A DNA stretch of 6,176 nt from Pediococcus sp. (lineage in GTDB: Bacteria > Bacillota > Bacilli > Lactobacillales > Lactobacillaceae): assembly GCA_022712335.1 (NCBI GenBank), contig JALAGR010000057.1, forward strand, positions 1 through 6,176, in the 5' to 3' direction. Position numbers and translations under genes: made by a program. The notes beneath the pieces are model-generated. The model was not told where the DNA came from, made no database searches, and saw nothing but the letters and a program-made list of their open reading frames with translations. Shown in pieces: positions 1-6,176 of the stretch; position 1 is the first letter of the stretch, and each line of letters opens with the position of its first letter.

Positions 1-818
1 GGATGTTTTAAACCATATTCAATATTAGTCTTTAAGAAACCAAACTTGTTACCAACATCATAACGTTCGCCATTGAATACTTTAGCGAAAACGCGTTGTT
101 TTTTATTTAATGTATCAATTGCATCTGTTAATTGAACTTCATTACCTTCACCAAGTCCTTGTTTTTCTAAAATGCCGAAAATTTCTGGTGTAAGAACGTA
201 ACGTCCAATAATTGCTAAATTACTTGGAGCTTCATCTACAGCTGGTTTTTCAACGAATTTAGAAACGTTGAATAGATCTTTTTCAACTTCTTCAGAAGGA
301 TCAATCACACCATACTTAGATACTTCTTCATGAGGAACAGGTAAAACAGCCAAAGTTGAGGCACCAGTTTCTTCAAAAGAATCTACCAATTGTTTGGTCA
401 ACGGAACTTTATCTTCCATTAAGTCATCACCAAGCATAACAACGAAAGGTTCGTTTCCAACAAATGACTTAGCAGTTAATACAGCATCTCCTAATCCACG
501 TGGATGACTTTGGCGTTTGAAGTACATGTTTAAGCCGGTTGTTTCTTCAACCATCTTCAACATTTCATCTTTGCCTTTTTCTCTCAAGTTAGCTTCAAGT
601 TCAGGTACGGCATCGAAGTGATCTTCAATAGCACGTTTGCCCTTACCAGTAATGATTAGGATATCTTCGATTCCAGACTTACGAGCCTCTTCAACGATGT
701 ATTGAATTGTTGGCTTGTCAACAACTGGTAACATTTCTTTTGGTGAAGCTTTTGTAACGGGTAAAAATCTAGTTCCCAAACCTGCAGCAGGGATAATTGC
801 TTTACGTACTTTTGTCAT
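1..818 (-). CDS. galU: UTP-glucose-1-phosphate uridylyltransferase, C-terminus cut by window edge
   Basis: This cytoplasmic enzyme makes UDP-glucose from UTP and glucose-1-phosphate, feeding glycolipid, teichoic-acid and exopolysaccharide glycosylation and the Leloir pathway. My translation of the minus strand gives 272 complete codons with no stop before base 1. The nucleotidyltransferase hallmarks are present: the nucleotide-binding loop GLGTRFLP at 13-20, followed by TKASPKEM at 22-29; GLGDAV at 108-113; the metal-site region GDD at 130-132; KYGVI at 168-172; FVEKP at 188-192; GRY at 205-207; and DVGNKFGF near 254-261. Family members run to about 290-305 residues, so some 20-30 residues lie outside. 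The ATG at 818 is preceded by GGAGG at 830-834. The start lies 22 bases after the gpsA stop, so the two are probably co-transcribed. Galactose-type GalU (not GlmU or RfbA) is indicated by the [11 protein letters not shown] and FVEKP context. Confidence 0.96.
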   Translation of the reverse strand, partial: MTKVRKAIIPAAGLGTRFLPVTKASPKEMLPVVDKPTIQYIVEEARKSGIEDILIITGKGKRAIEDHFDAVPELEANLREKGKDEMLKMVEETTGLNMYFKRQSHPRGLGDAVLTAKSFVGNEPFVVMLGDDLMEDKVPLTKQLVDSFEETGASTLAVLPVPHEEVSKYGVIDPSEEVEKDLFNVSKFVEKPAVDEAPSNLAIIGRYVLTPEIFGILEKQGLGEGNEVQLTDAIDTLNKKQRVFAKVFNGERYDVGNKFGFLKTNIEYGLKH

Positions 819-840
819 GAATACTTAAACCTCCAAAAAT

Positions 841-1857
841 TTACTCTAACTCTGATCTGCCATCGCGGTGCATCAATTCGTCGATTGCTTCCTTGACACC
901 CTTTTCATTATACAACACATCGTAGATGGCTTCAGTGATTGGCATTTCAATATTTTTTTGTTGAGCTAATTCATAGGCGGCCTTGGTTGAAGGAACCCCT
1001 TCAATAACCATTCCCATTGTATCGATTACTTCGTCTAACTTCATACCTTGACCTAATTCGTTACCTGCACGCCAGTTACGTGAATGCACACTAGTTGCTG
1101 TAACAATTAAATCTCCAACACCGGATAGACCGATGAATGTAAGTGGACTGGCACCAAATGCCACACCTAAACGTGAAATTTCAGCTAGACCACGTGTAAT
1201 CAATGCAGCCTTAGCATCGTCTCCGTAACCGAGCCCATGTAAAGCACCTGCGCCGATTGCGATAACGTTCTTAAGAGCAGCTCCCATTTCAACACCGACG
1301 ATATCGTCATTAGTATAAACACGGAAGTAGTTGTTCATGAATAATCCTTGCACAACTTCTGCACTTGCCAAATCTGAACTAGCAGCTGTTACAAGTGTTA
1401 AATCTTGTTTTGCAACTTCTTCAGCATGGCTTGGGCCTGAAAGAACTACGATTGCTTGACGTAATTCGCTTGGAATTTCTTCAGCTAAAACTTCTGATAA
1501 ACGTTTGTGTGTTCCAAGTTCCAAACCTTTACTTGCATGAACAATAATTGGCTTTTGACCAGTTTTCTTTAAAACTTCAACCATTTGTTGGGCAACTAAA
1601 CGCATTACCTTTGTTGGTACAACAAACAATACAGCGTCAACGTCCTTCAATGCTAATTCGAGATCCGTTGTTGCGAATAAGCGTTCATCGTACTTAAATC
1701 CAGGAACATAATGTTCATTGGAGTGCTGCTCGTTAAGTTCTTTAGCTTGTTCCTCCATGTTGGTCCATGCGACAACATTATTGCCATTTTGAACAAGCAT
1801 GTTAGCTAAGATACTGCCCCATGATCCGGCTCCTAACACTGCAACTTTTTTTGCCAT
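841..1857 (-). CDS. gpsA: Glycerol-3-phosphate dehydrogenase [NAD(P)+]
   Basis: This cytoplasmic enzyme reduces dihydroxyacetone phosphate to sn-glycerol-3-phosphate, the backbone for phospholipids and glycerol-phosphate polymers. The 338-residue length is normal. The N-terminal Rossmann loop GAGSWG is at 9-14. HASKGLE at 107-113 supplies a conserved lysine (K110). GAALKN at 192-197 carries the likely catalytic lysine K196. The signature region [14 protein letters not shown] lies at 210-223, followed by GLSGVGDL at 243-250 and SRN at 259-261, with EGVPST at 286-291 in the C-terminal domain. The ATG at 1857 is preceded by AAGGGG at 1865-1870 with a 7-base spacer. An 80-base gap separates it from lgt and holds a probable promoter; galU follows after 22 bases. 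The product supplies the phosphatidylglycerol precursor consumed by the upstream gene's enzyme, Lgt. Nothing is missing or odd. Confidence 0.98.
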   Translation of the reverse strand: MAKKVAVLGAGSWGSILANMLVQNGNNVVAWTNMEEQAKELNEQHSNEHYVPGFKYDERLFATTDLELALKDVDAVLFVVPTKVMRLVAQQMVEVLKKTGQKPIIVHASKGLELGTHKRLSEVLAEEIPSELRQAIVVLSGPSHAEEVAKQDLTLVTAASSDLASAEVVQGLFMNNYFRVYTNDDIVGVEMGAALKNVIAIGAGALHGLGYGDDAKAALITRGLAEISRLGVAFGASPLTFIGLSGVGDLIVTATSVHSRNWRAGNELGQGMKLDEVIDTMGMVIEGVPSTKAAYELAQQKNIEMPITEAIYDVLYNEKGVKEAIDELMHRDGRSELE

Positions 1858-1906
1858 AGTTAATCCCCTTACAATCTTAAATTTAAAAATAATTTATGTA
1901 TCTTCT

Positions 1907-1935
1907 ATTATCATATACAAAGATACTTTACTCAA
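1907..1935 (-). promoter_or_regulatory. Probable sigma-A promoter for gpsA-galU
   Basis: On the minus strand a TTGAGT box (1930-1935) and a GATAAT box (1907-1912) are separated by exactly 17 bases, matching the consensus at 4/6 and 5/6 positions. The -35 box begins three bases after the lgt stop codon. Initiation would fall near 1900, giving a leader of roughly 40 AT-rich bases before the gpsA ATG at 1857. A 7-bp inverted repeat, GTATCTT/AAGATAC (1898-1904 and 1920-1926), overlaps the promoter. No GC-rich terminator separates lgt from gpsA, so read-through from lgt is also likely. This is inferred from the boxes only. Confidence 0.5.
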
Positions 1936-1937
1936 GT

Positions 1938-2774
1938 TCATTTTGGTGCCAGTTGATTACTATCTAAATAATTAGGTAGATGTTCTTTCATCGATTTACG
2001 GCGGAGTACAATGATTGCAATCGCTCCGATAAAGAGGATTACTGATAACCATTGTGACACTCGAATGCCCAACAGCATTAGACTATCCGTTCGCATCCCT
2101 TCGACAAAAAAACGACCGAAAGCATACCAAATCACATATGATAAAAAGACTTCACCTTGCTTAAATAAATTCTTTTGATGCCTTAAACTCATCAATACAA
2201 TAAAGCCTAAGATGTCCCAAAGCGACTCGTAAAGAAAAGTCGGTTGACGGTATGCTCCATCAATCAACATTTGTTGAATAATGAAATGTGGTAAATGTAG
2301 ACTTTGTAAGAAACTTAAACTCGTAACGCGTCCAAAAGCCTCTTGATTCATAAAGTTACCCCACCGACCAATTCCTTGGGCCATAATTAAAACCGGAGCG
2401 ATGATATCCAACATCAACCAAACTGGAATCCATTTTGCACGACAGAAAAGGTAAACTACGATCCCGGCACCAATTAAAGCGCCATAAATCGCGATCCCAC
2501 CATCCCAAACCCGGATGATTTCATCCACATGATTCTGATAGTAACTCCACTCAAAAATCACGTAGTACGTTCGCGCAGCGATAATCGCCGCGGGCAATGC
2601 CCATAAAATCAAATCATAAATATGATCTGGGTCAATTCGACGACGTTTTGCTTCTTGAACGGCCAAGATGGTTGCTAAGACCACTGCCGAAGCAATGATA
2701 ATGCCGTACCAATGGACCTGGATTCCACCAAGGTTAAAGGCAATTGGATTTAGTGCTCCTAATATCAAATTCAC
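1938..2774 (-). CDS. lgt: Prolipoprotein diacylglyceryl transferase
   Basis: This integral membrane enzyme transfers the diacylglyceryl group of phosphatidylglycerol to the lipobox cysteine of prolipoproteins, the first step of lipoprotein maturation. With the start used here it has 278 residues and about seven hydrophobic segments. The Lgt signature [13 protein letters not shown] is at 136-148 and contains R137, N140, E145 and G148, which align with E. coli R143, N146, E151 and G154. Y23 aligns with E. coli Y26, and R221 and E225 (RFFVE) with R239 and E243. The residue aligning with E. coli H103 is Tyr (Y97, in IAIYGAL). Two GTG codons compete as start, at 2783 and 2774. I chose 2774 because AGGGAG at 2783-2788 is 8 bases upstream, whereas it abuts the other GTG. 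The gene follows the hprK stop by 12 bases and is almost certainly co-transcribed with it. Confidence 0.96.
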   Translation of the reverse strand: MNLILGALNPIAFNLGGIQVHWYGIIIASAVVLATILAVQEAKRRRIDPDHIYDLILWALPAAIIAARTYYVIFEWSYYQNHVDEIIRVWDGGIAIYGALIGAGIVVYLFCRAKWIPVWLMLDIIAPVLIMAQGIGRWGNFMNQEAFGRVTSLSFLQSLHLPHFIIQQMLIDGAYRQPTFLYESLWDILGFIVLMSLRHQKNLFKQGEVFLSYVIWYAFGRFFVEGMRTDSLMLLGIRVSQWLSVILFIGAIAIIVLRRKSMKEHLPNYLDSNQLAPK

Positions 2775-2782
2775 AAAATCCA

Positions 2783-2788
2783 CTCCCT
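2783..2788 (-). promoter_or_regulatory. Ribosome binding site deciding the lgt start
   Basis: AGGGAG on the minus strand overlaps the hprK TAG stop (2787-2789). It lies 8 bases before the GTG at 2774 but has no spacer to, and overlaps by one base, the GTG at 2783. This favours the shorter Lgt and suggests translation of lgt is coupled to termination of hprK. Confidence 0.6.
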
Positions 2789-3725
2789 ATTTTTGGGAAT
2801 TATCTTTGATCAATTCGTTTAAATTACGATCAAAAACTTTTGTAGCGTCGTATCCCATATTTTTTGCTCTAAAGTTCATCGCAGCTGCTTCGATAATATC
2901 ACCAAGGTTTCGTCCAACACGTACTGGGATTGAAATCTTTGGAATATCTAACTCGAAGAAGTGGCGGGTCTGCTCACCATTACCTAAACGATCAAAGTGT
3001 GCATCTTTATCCCAGTTTTGCAGATGAACGATCACATTAATTTCTGTGTGATTTTTAACTGAACTTGCACCGAACAAATTCATTACATCGATAATTCCCA
3101 CTCCACGAATTTCCAATAAATGACGCAAAATCCGTGGTGCTTCACCGATCAATGTTTTTTCATCTTGTTGATAAATATCAACGCGATCGTCCGCAATCAA
3201 GCGGTGTCCACGTTTAATCAAATCTAAAGCTGTTTCACTTTTACCAATCCCAGAATCACCAGTAATCAAAACGCCTAACCCATAAATTTCAAGTAATTCA
3301 CCATGAATTGAATCACGTTCTGCTAAACGGTCTTCAAGGAAATTGGTCATATTACTAAGTAGACGCGAAGTTGGTAAATTAGATGTTAAAATTGGCACCT
3401 TATTATTTTTAGCCGCTTGCGTGAGCTCTTCTGGAATAGGTAAACCACGCGAAACAACGAAAGCAGGTGTATCAACGTCTGCCATTCGGTCGTAAATCTT
3501 AGTTCGTTCTTCTTTAGTCATACTATCCTTAGCATACGAAATCTCAGTTTCTCCAAACAATTGAATTCGTTCGTGCGGATAGAATTTAAAGTAGTTGGTC
3601 AATTCCAAACCCGGACGTGAAATATCACTCACGGTGATTTCTTTTTGATCTAATAATTCTTTCCCATAGAACACATCTAATCTTATTTTTTCTACTAGTT
3701 CAGTTACTGAAACACTATCGGCCAT
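2787..3725 (-). CDS. hprK: Bifunctional HPr kinase/phosphorylase
   Basis: HprK/P phosphorylates HPr (PtsH) on Ser46 with ATP or PPi and removes the phosphate by phosphorolysis with Pi. This sets CcpA-dependent catabolite repression and PTS activity. It acts in the cytoplasm as a hexamer. The 312 residues match the family length. An N-terminal domain (about 1-130) is followed by the kinase domain with H141, the P-loop GDSGIGKS at 156-163, the catalytic-Asp region ADDRVD at 178-183 (D179/D180), the HprK signature LEIRGVGIIDVMNLFG at 204-219, and the R246 region (HFDRLG). All residues expected for both activities appear intact. The ATG at 3725 has a perfect AAGGAGG (3734-3740) 8 bases upstream, stronger than its neighbours' sites. 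It lies 17 bases after the YvlD-like gene and 12 before lgt, so it sits inside an operon of envelope genes. Confidence 0.98.
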   Translation of the reverse strand: MADSVSVTELVEKIRLDVFYGKELLDQKEITVSDISRPGLELTNYFKFYPHERIQLFGETEISYAKDSMTKEERTKIYDRMADVDTPAFVVSRGLPIPEELTQAAKNNKVPILTSNLPTSRLLSNMTNFLEDRLAERDSIHGELLEIYGLGVLITGDSGIGKSETALDLIKRGHRLIADDRVDIYQQDEKTLIGEAPRILRHLLEIRGVGIIDVMNLFGASSVKNHTEINVIVHLQNWDKDAHFDRLGNGEQTRHFFELDIPKISIPVRVGRNLGDIIEAAAMNFRAKNMGYDATKVFDRNLNELIKDNSQK

Positions 3726-3742
3726 TGAATGGGCCTCCTTCG

Positions 3743-4099
3743 CTAACGATTTGTAAAGTGGTTCGAAATAATAGTATTACAAATGGATAAAATTACCGAA
3801 ATCAGCATTGTCATTCCAAAGGATGAAAAATAAAAGTTTGCTGCCCCCACAAATGCAGAAGTCAATTCCAACATAAGGGCATTGATTACGATACTAAACA
3901 GGCCTAAGGTTAACAATGTAATTGGTAACGAAATAATTTGTAAGATGGGTCTAATACTGGCATTTAAAACTGCCAAAATCAGACTAGCCACCAATGCAAT
4001 CCAGATGTTGGAAACATAAAAATTTCCACTGTTTTGAAAAAATCCTGTCAAAGCAACAAAAAGAATGCCATTCACTAATACTCTTTGCCAAAAGCGCAT
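3743..4099 (-). CDS. YvlD-like four-helix membrane protein (phage holin 4-2 family)
   Basis: This is a 118-residue, very hydrophobic protein with four predicted membrane helices at about 6-22, 32-53, 58-84 and 93-114. The family hallmark is visible: ILAVLNASIRPIL at 41-53, followed by ISLPITLLTLGLF at 56-68 and VINALMLEL at 71-79. This matches the family annotated as 'phage holin family protein' (Pfam Phage_holin_4_2), which includes B. subtilis YvlD. Despite the name it is a chromosomal housekeeping membrane protein of unknown function, and no phage genes are nearby. The ATG at 4099 is preceded by GGGAG at 4107-4111 with a 7-base spacer. It lies 16 bases after the PspC-domain gene and 17 before hprK. 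B. subtilis pairs YvlC (PspC domain) with YvlD in the same way, which supports a joint envelope-stress role, but that is inference. Confidence 0.9.
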   Translation of the reverse strand: MRFWQRVLVNGILFVALTGFFQNSGNFYVSNIWIALVASLILAVLNASIRPILQIISLPITLLTLGLFSIVINALMLELTSAFVGAANFYFSSFGMTMLISVILSICNTIISNHFTNR

Positions 4100-4115
4100 T
4101 TAAATTCTCCCATCT

Positions 4116-4418
4116 CTATTCGTTGACGTCGTGTTCTTCAACGTTTTTAATTTCTTTTCTCTTCTTATTATTTTTGGTCTGACCGCCCATAAAATTAAAG
4201 GCGTTAGTAAATCCCTGATCTTGTTCAATTGGTTTGCTTGGCATTAACCAAGCTAGAATAAGATATGGTATCAATAATAATCCATGGGATACCAGCATTA
4301 ATGCAAACATGATAATTCGCGTAAGGGCCTTATTCCAACCAAAATATTCAGCGATTCCACCACTAACGCCCGCAATAAAACGGTCATTTGATTTAGCAAA
4401 TTTTGTCTTGGAACTCAT
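4116..4418 (-). CDS. PspC-domain envelope-stress membrane protein
   Basis: This is a small membrane protein of 100 residues counted from the ATG at 4418. The PspC domain fills residues 6-62. It starts with the short FAKSNDRFIAGVSGGIAEYF stretch (7-26), continues through GWNKALTRI, and ends in one hydrophobic helix (about 34-60) closing with AWLMPS. The C-terminal tail is cytoplasm-like, lysine-rich (KNNKKRKEIK near 82-91) and then acidic (EEHDVNE). PspC proteins sense or relay envelope stress in phage-shock-type systems; here there is no adjacent PspA or LiaRS, so the role is inferred from the domain only. The start is uncertain: GTG at 4433 overlaps the Shine-Dalgarno sequence, TTG at 4424 is 8 bases from GAGG, and ATG at 4418 is 14 bases from it. 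I kept the ATG because it directly precedes the domain. It is the first gene of its operon, 16 bases before the YvlD-like gene. Confidence 0.9.
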   Translation of the reverse strand: MSSKTKFAKSNDRFIAGVSGGIAEYFGWNKALTRIIMFALMLVSHGLLLIPYLILAWLMPSKPIEQDQGFTNAFNFMGGQTKNNKKRKEIKNVEEHDVNE

Positions 4419-4432
4419 ATTCAAATACTTCA

Positions 4433-4436
4433 CCTC
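4433..4436 (-). promoter_or_regulatory. Ribosome binding site of the PspC-domain gene
   Basis: GAGG, extended to GAGGTGA, is the only good Shine-Dalgarno match before this gene. It shares a base with the GTG at 4433 and so rules out that start. Its spacing is ideal for the TTG at 4424 (8 bases) and long for the ATG at 4418 (14 bases, or 11 from the extended match). Confidence 0.55.
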
Positions 4437-4457
4437 TAAACATTATTATTAATAGTA

Positions 4458-4487
4458 ATTTTACAGCTTTTGACTTTCGTTTAGCAA
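4458..4487 (-). promoter_or_regulatory. Probable promoter of the pspC-like / yvlD-like / hprK / lgt operon
   Basis: On the minus strand TTGCTA (4482-4487, 4/6 of consensus) and TAAAAT (4458-4463, 5/6) are 18 bases apart. Initiation near 4451 would give a leader of about 30 bases to the ATG at 4418. The -35 box starts within about 15 bases of the T-run of the phoU terminator, so terminator and promoter are nearly back to back. The surrounding DNA is so AT-rich that other box pairs are possible. Confidence 0.45.
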
Positions 4488-4490
4488 ATT

Positions 4491-4549
4491 TTATATATAA
4501 AAACGAGTAGTTATTACTAAATTTTTACTTTAGCGATAACTACTCGTTT
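4491..4549 (-). terminator. Rho-independent terminator of the pst-phoU operon
   Basis: The arms 4501-4514 and 4536-4549 are perfectly complementary over 14 bp. After one mismatch and one G-U pair, a further 5 bp form (4517-4521 with 4529-4533), closing a 7-base loop. In the minus-strand transcript the stem is followed by five Us and then an AU-rich tail (4499 down to 4491). The hairpin begins three bases after the phoU stop codon, so it should end the phosphate-uptake transcript. The stem is long but AT-rich. Confidence 0.88.
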
Positions 4550-4552
4550 CAA

Positions 4553-5239
4553 TTATTGATCGATTCCACCCACATCAGCGACATCAGCATTGATTTCAGC
4601 AATTTTACCCGTTTGATTATATAAAATCCATTCCACAACGTTCGTGATGTGATCTCCAATTCTTTCAATATAGTTAGCAACCATCAAGTAGCCCGCTCCA
4701 CCCGTAACTAATTTTGGATTAGTTTTCATATTACTTAAAACTTCATGACGAATTTTTTTATAACTGTTATCGATTTGTTCGTTAGCTTTAATTACTTCAT
4801 CAGCAAGTTTGCCATCACGTTTAACATACGCATCTATCGTAACATCCAACATTGTTCGTACAATATTAGTCATCTCCGCAATTTCCGCTTCGATCTTGGC
4901 ATCTCGATGATGACCTTTAATGCGAATTGATTCTTTGGCAATTCCTACGGCATGATCCCCGATGCGTTCTAAGTCTGAACTAGCCTTCAACCCAACGATG
5001 ACTTGGCGAAAATCCGTCGCCACTGGTTGTTGCAACGCCATCAATTTTAACGCTTGATCTTCTAATGCGATTTCTTCTTCGTTAATGTTATTGTCGTAAT
5101 CGATTACCCCTTGTGCCATCTCTCGATCGTGATCAATAAAAGACTTTGTTGCACGGTAAATCTGTTCACTAACGTTAATACCCATCTCTGTAAATTTACC
5201 CAATAACCGTCTTAATTCATTATCAAAAATTCCTCTCAT
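4553..5239 (-). CDS. phoU: Phosphate signalling/transport regulator PhoU
   Basis: PhoU is a peripheral cytoplasmic protein that links the Pst ABC transporter to its control. In families studied it dampens phosphate uptake and, where a PhoR-type kinase exists, signalling. The 228 residues form two all-helical PhoU repeats. The metal-binding motif ERIGDH occurs in each, at 91-96 and 192-197, and the first repeat also has the conserved stretch LMALQQPVATDFR at 66-78. No membrane segments are seen. The ATG at 5239 has AGGGGG at 5247-5252, 7 bases upstream, overlapping the pstB stop. The gene is 11 bases after pstB and is last in the operon, with the terminator immediately behind it. Length and motifs are normal. 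Confidence 0.97.
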   Translation of the reverse strand: MRGIFDNELRRLLGKFTEMGINVSEQIYRATKSFIDHDREMAQGVIDYDNNINEEEIALEDQALKLMALQQPVATDFRQVIVGLKASSDLERIGDHAVGIAKESIRIKGHHRDAKIEAEIAEMTNIVRTMLDVTIDAYVKRDGKLADEVIKANEQIDNSYKKIRHEVLSNMKTNPKLVTGGAGYLMVANYIERIGDHITNVVEWILYNQTGKIAEINADVADVGGIDQ

Positions 5240-5250
5240 GTTCGTTCCCC

Positions 5251-6009
5251 CTATCCAAATTTACCGTTTAAGTAGTCGCTAGTTGCTTGCTTTTCAGGAT
5301 GCATAAACATATCCGCTGTTTTGCTGAATTCAACGAGGTTTCCATCTAAAAAGAACGCCGTTTGATCTGAAATTCGTGATGCTTGCTGCATGTTATGCGT
5401 CACTACCGCAATTGTATATTGGTCTTTAATTGCTAATAAGCTATCTTCCACTTTGACAGAAGAAACTGGATCCAAGGCACTCGTTGGTTCATCAAGTAAA
5501 ATAATTTCTGGTTGAACTGCCAGAACACGAGCAATACAAATCCTTTGCTGCTGACCGCCTGAAAATGAAAGAGCATTTTCTTTCAAATGATCTTTGGTTT
5601 CATCCCATACTGCTGCCAGCTTCAAGCTTTCTTCCACTCGTTGGTCTAGTAATTGTTTATCTTTAATCCCCGCTAAGCGTAGCCCATAAGTGACATTGTC
5701 GTAGACAGAAAACGGGAACGGATTCGGTTGTTGAAAAACCATTCCTACTCGCTTCCGCAATTCTACCGTGTCGGTTTTAGGTGAGTAAATATCTTCTCCA
5801 TCTAGGCGAATCGTCCCCGTGACCGTCACATCAGGATTTAAATCGTTCATCCGATTCAAAGTTCTGATAAAAGTAGACTTGCCACTCCCCGATGGACCGA
5901 TTAGCGCCGTGATTTCTTTTTCTGGAAAACTAAGGTCAATACCATGTAAGGCTTCTTTTTGACCGTAATATAAACGAACATTTTCAGCCGTAATAATATT
6001 TTTTGTCAT
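5251..6009 (-). CDS. pstB: Phosphate ABC transporter ATP-binding protein PstB (second copy)
   Basis: This is the ATPase subunit of the high-affinity phosphate importer PstSCAB, acting on the inner face of the membrane with PstA and PstC. All ABC motifs are intact in 252 residues: Walker [10 protein letters not shown] at 38-46, Q-loop in VFQQPNPFP at 91-99, signature SFSGGQQQR at 148-156, Walker [14 protein letters not shown] at 169-181, and H-loop His205 in VVTHNM. The QQPNPFP stretch after the Q-loop and the overall length point to PstB rather than an amino-acid importer. The ATG at 6009 follows AGGAG (6017-6021) by 7 bases. It lies 14 bases after another pstB and 11 before phoU, so this is the second of two tandem ATPases. 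Confidence 0.97.
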   Translation of the reverse strand: MTKNIITAENVRLYYGQKEALHGIDLSFPEKEITALIGPSGSGKSTFIRTLNRMNDLNPDVTVTGTIRLDGEDIYSPKTDTVELRKRVGMVFQQPNPFPFSVYDNVTYGLRLAGIKDKQLLDQRVEESLKLAAVWDETKDHLKENALSFSGGQQQRICIARVLAVQPEIILLDEPTSALDPVSSVKVEDSLLAIKDQYTIAVVTHNMQQASRISDQTAFFLDGNLVEFSKTADMFMHPEKQATSDYLNGKFG

Positions 6010-6023
6010 ATTCTTTCTCCTAA

Positions 6024-6176
6024 CTATCCAAAGTTTCCAGAAACATAATCTTCGGTTAATTTAACCGCTGGATTGGTAAAAACTTTTTCGGTTGTATCAA
6101 ATTCAATAATTTTCCCCATATGCATAAATGCTGTGTAATCGCTCAACCTAGAAGCTTGCTCCATGCTGTGCGTAAC
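6024..6176 (-). CDS. pstB: Phosphate ABC transporter ATP-binding protein PstB (first copy), C-terminal fragment
   Basis: The window edge cuts this gene, leaving its last 50 codons and a TAG stop (6024-6026). The fragment opens at the H-loop ([13 protein letters not shown]) and ends in DYVSGNFG, matching the C-terminus of the next gene (DYLNGKFG). Aligning the two by eye without gaps gives 25 identities over 50 residues, so they are diverged paralogues rather than a recent duplication. Walker A, Q-loop, signature and Walker B lie outside the window. The pst membrane and binding-protein genes are expected further upstream but cannot be seen. Confidence 0.9.
   Translation of the reverse strand, partial: VTHSMEQASRLSDYTAFMHMGKIIEFDTTEKVFTNPAVKLTEDYVSGNFG

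Noticed and set aside
1877..1886. Ten-base palindrome TTAAATTTAA in the gpsA leader
   Set aside because: It is pure A/T in very AT-rich DNA, so a chance palindrome of this kind is expected.
1898..1926. Terminator after lgt
   Set aside because: The only inverted repeat is 7 bp, AT-rich, with a 15-base loop and no following T-run on the minus strand. It does not look like an intrinsic terminator.
2668..3027. 119-codon open frame on the plus strand across the lgt/hprK junction
   Set aside because: It is antisense to two well-supported genes, resembles no family I recognise, and looks like a shadow of their codon pattern.
3743..4099. Possible prophage holin
   Set aside because: The family name includes 'phage holin', but there is no endolysin, portal or other phage gene, and the protein matches the chromosomal YvlD type next to a PspC-domain gene.
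3994..4452. Two short plus-strand open frames opposite the YvlD-like and PspC-domain genes
   Set aside because: They are antisense shadows. Their hydrophobic or basic make-up follows from the opposite-strand coding, and no independent gene family is visible.
4471..4488. Possible catabolite-responsive (cre) site in the promoter of the PspC-domain gene, around GCTAAACGAAAG on the minus strand
   Set aside because: The central CG is shifted by one base relative to the conserved TG half-site and the C-half does not match, so it fails the cre consensus.
4745..4930. 61-codon plus-strand open frame inside phoU
   Set aside because: It is fully antisense to the conserved PhoU helices and has no recognisable domain.

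Overview
The window is AT-rich, densely packed and coded entirely on the minus strand. It is core chromosome of a low-GC Gram-positive bacterium, most likely a member of the Lactobacillaceae. The clues are a bifunctional HPr kinase/phosphorylase of the Gram-positive type, two tandem PstB ATPases followed by PhoU, strong AGGAGG-like ribosome binding sites, and the gene order pspC-like / yvlD-like / hprK / lgt / gpsA / galU, which I recall as usual in lactobacilli. The species cannot be told from the sequence alone.

In the direction of transcription (high to low coordinates) there are three blocks. (1) 6176-4491 is the 3' end of a phosphate-uptake operon. It holds the last 50 codons of one pstB, a complete second pstB, and phoU, and it ends in a long hairpin terminator that starts three bases after the phoU stop. 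(2) 4487-1938 starts at a probable promoter directly behind that terminator. It holds a PspC-domain membrane protein, a four-helix YvlD/holin-4-2 family membrane protein, hprK and lgt, separated by only 12 to 17 bases. (3) 1935-1 starts with a probable promoter directly behind the lgt stop. It holds gpsA and galU, the latter cut by the window edge at its C-terminal end.

The genes fit a housekeeping theme of phosphate, carbon control and envelope building. Pst/PhoU bring in and sense phosphate. HprK/P sets the Ser-phosphorylation state of HPr using ATP or phosphate. GpsA makes glycerol-3-phosphate, the precursor of the phosphatidylglycerol that Lgt uses to lipidate prolipoproteins. GalU makes UDP-glucose for glycolipid and wall-polymer decoration. 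The PspC and YvlD proteins suggest an envelope-stress component.

I see no mobile element, CRISPR array, tRNA or rRNA, no broken gene, and no sign of a previously undescribed system. The longest gene-free stretches are only about 80 to 135 bases, and both carry promoter or terminator signals. The points worth a second look are small: two start-codon corrections, two transcription junctions, and the coupling of hprK to envelope genes.
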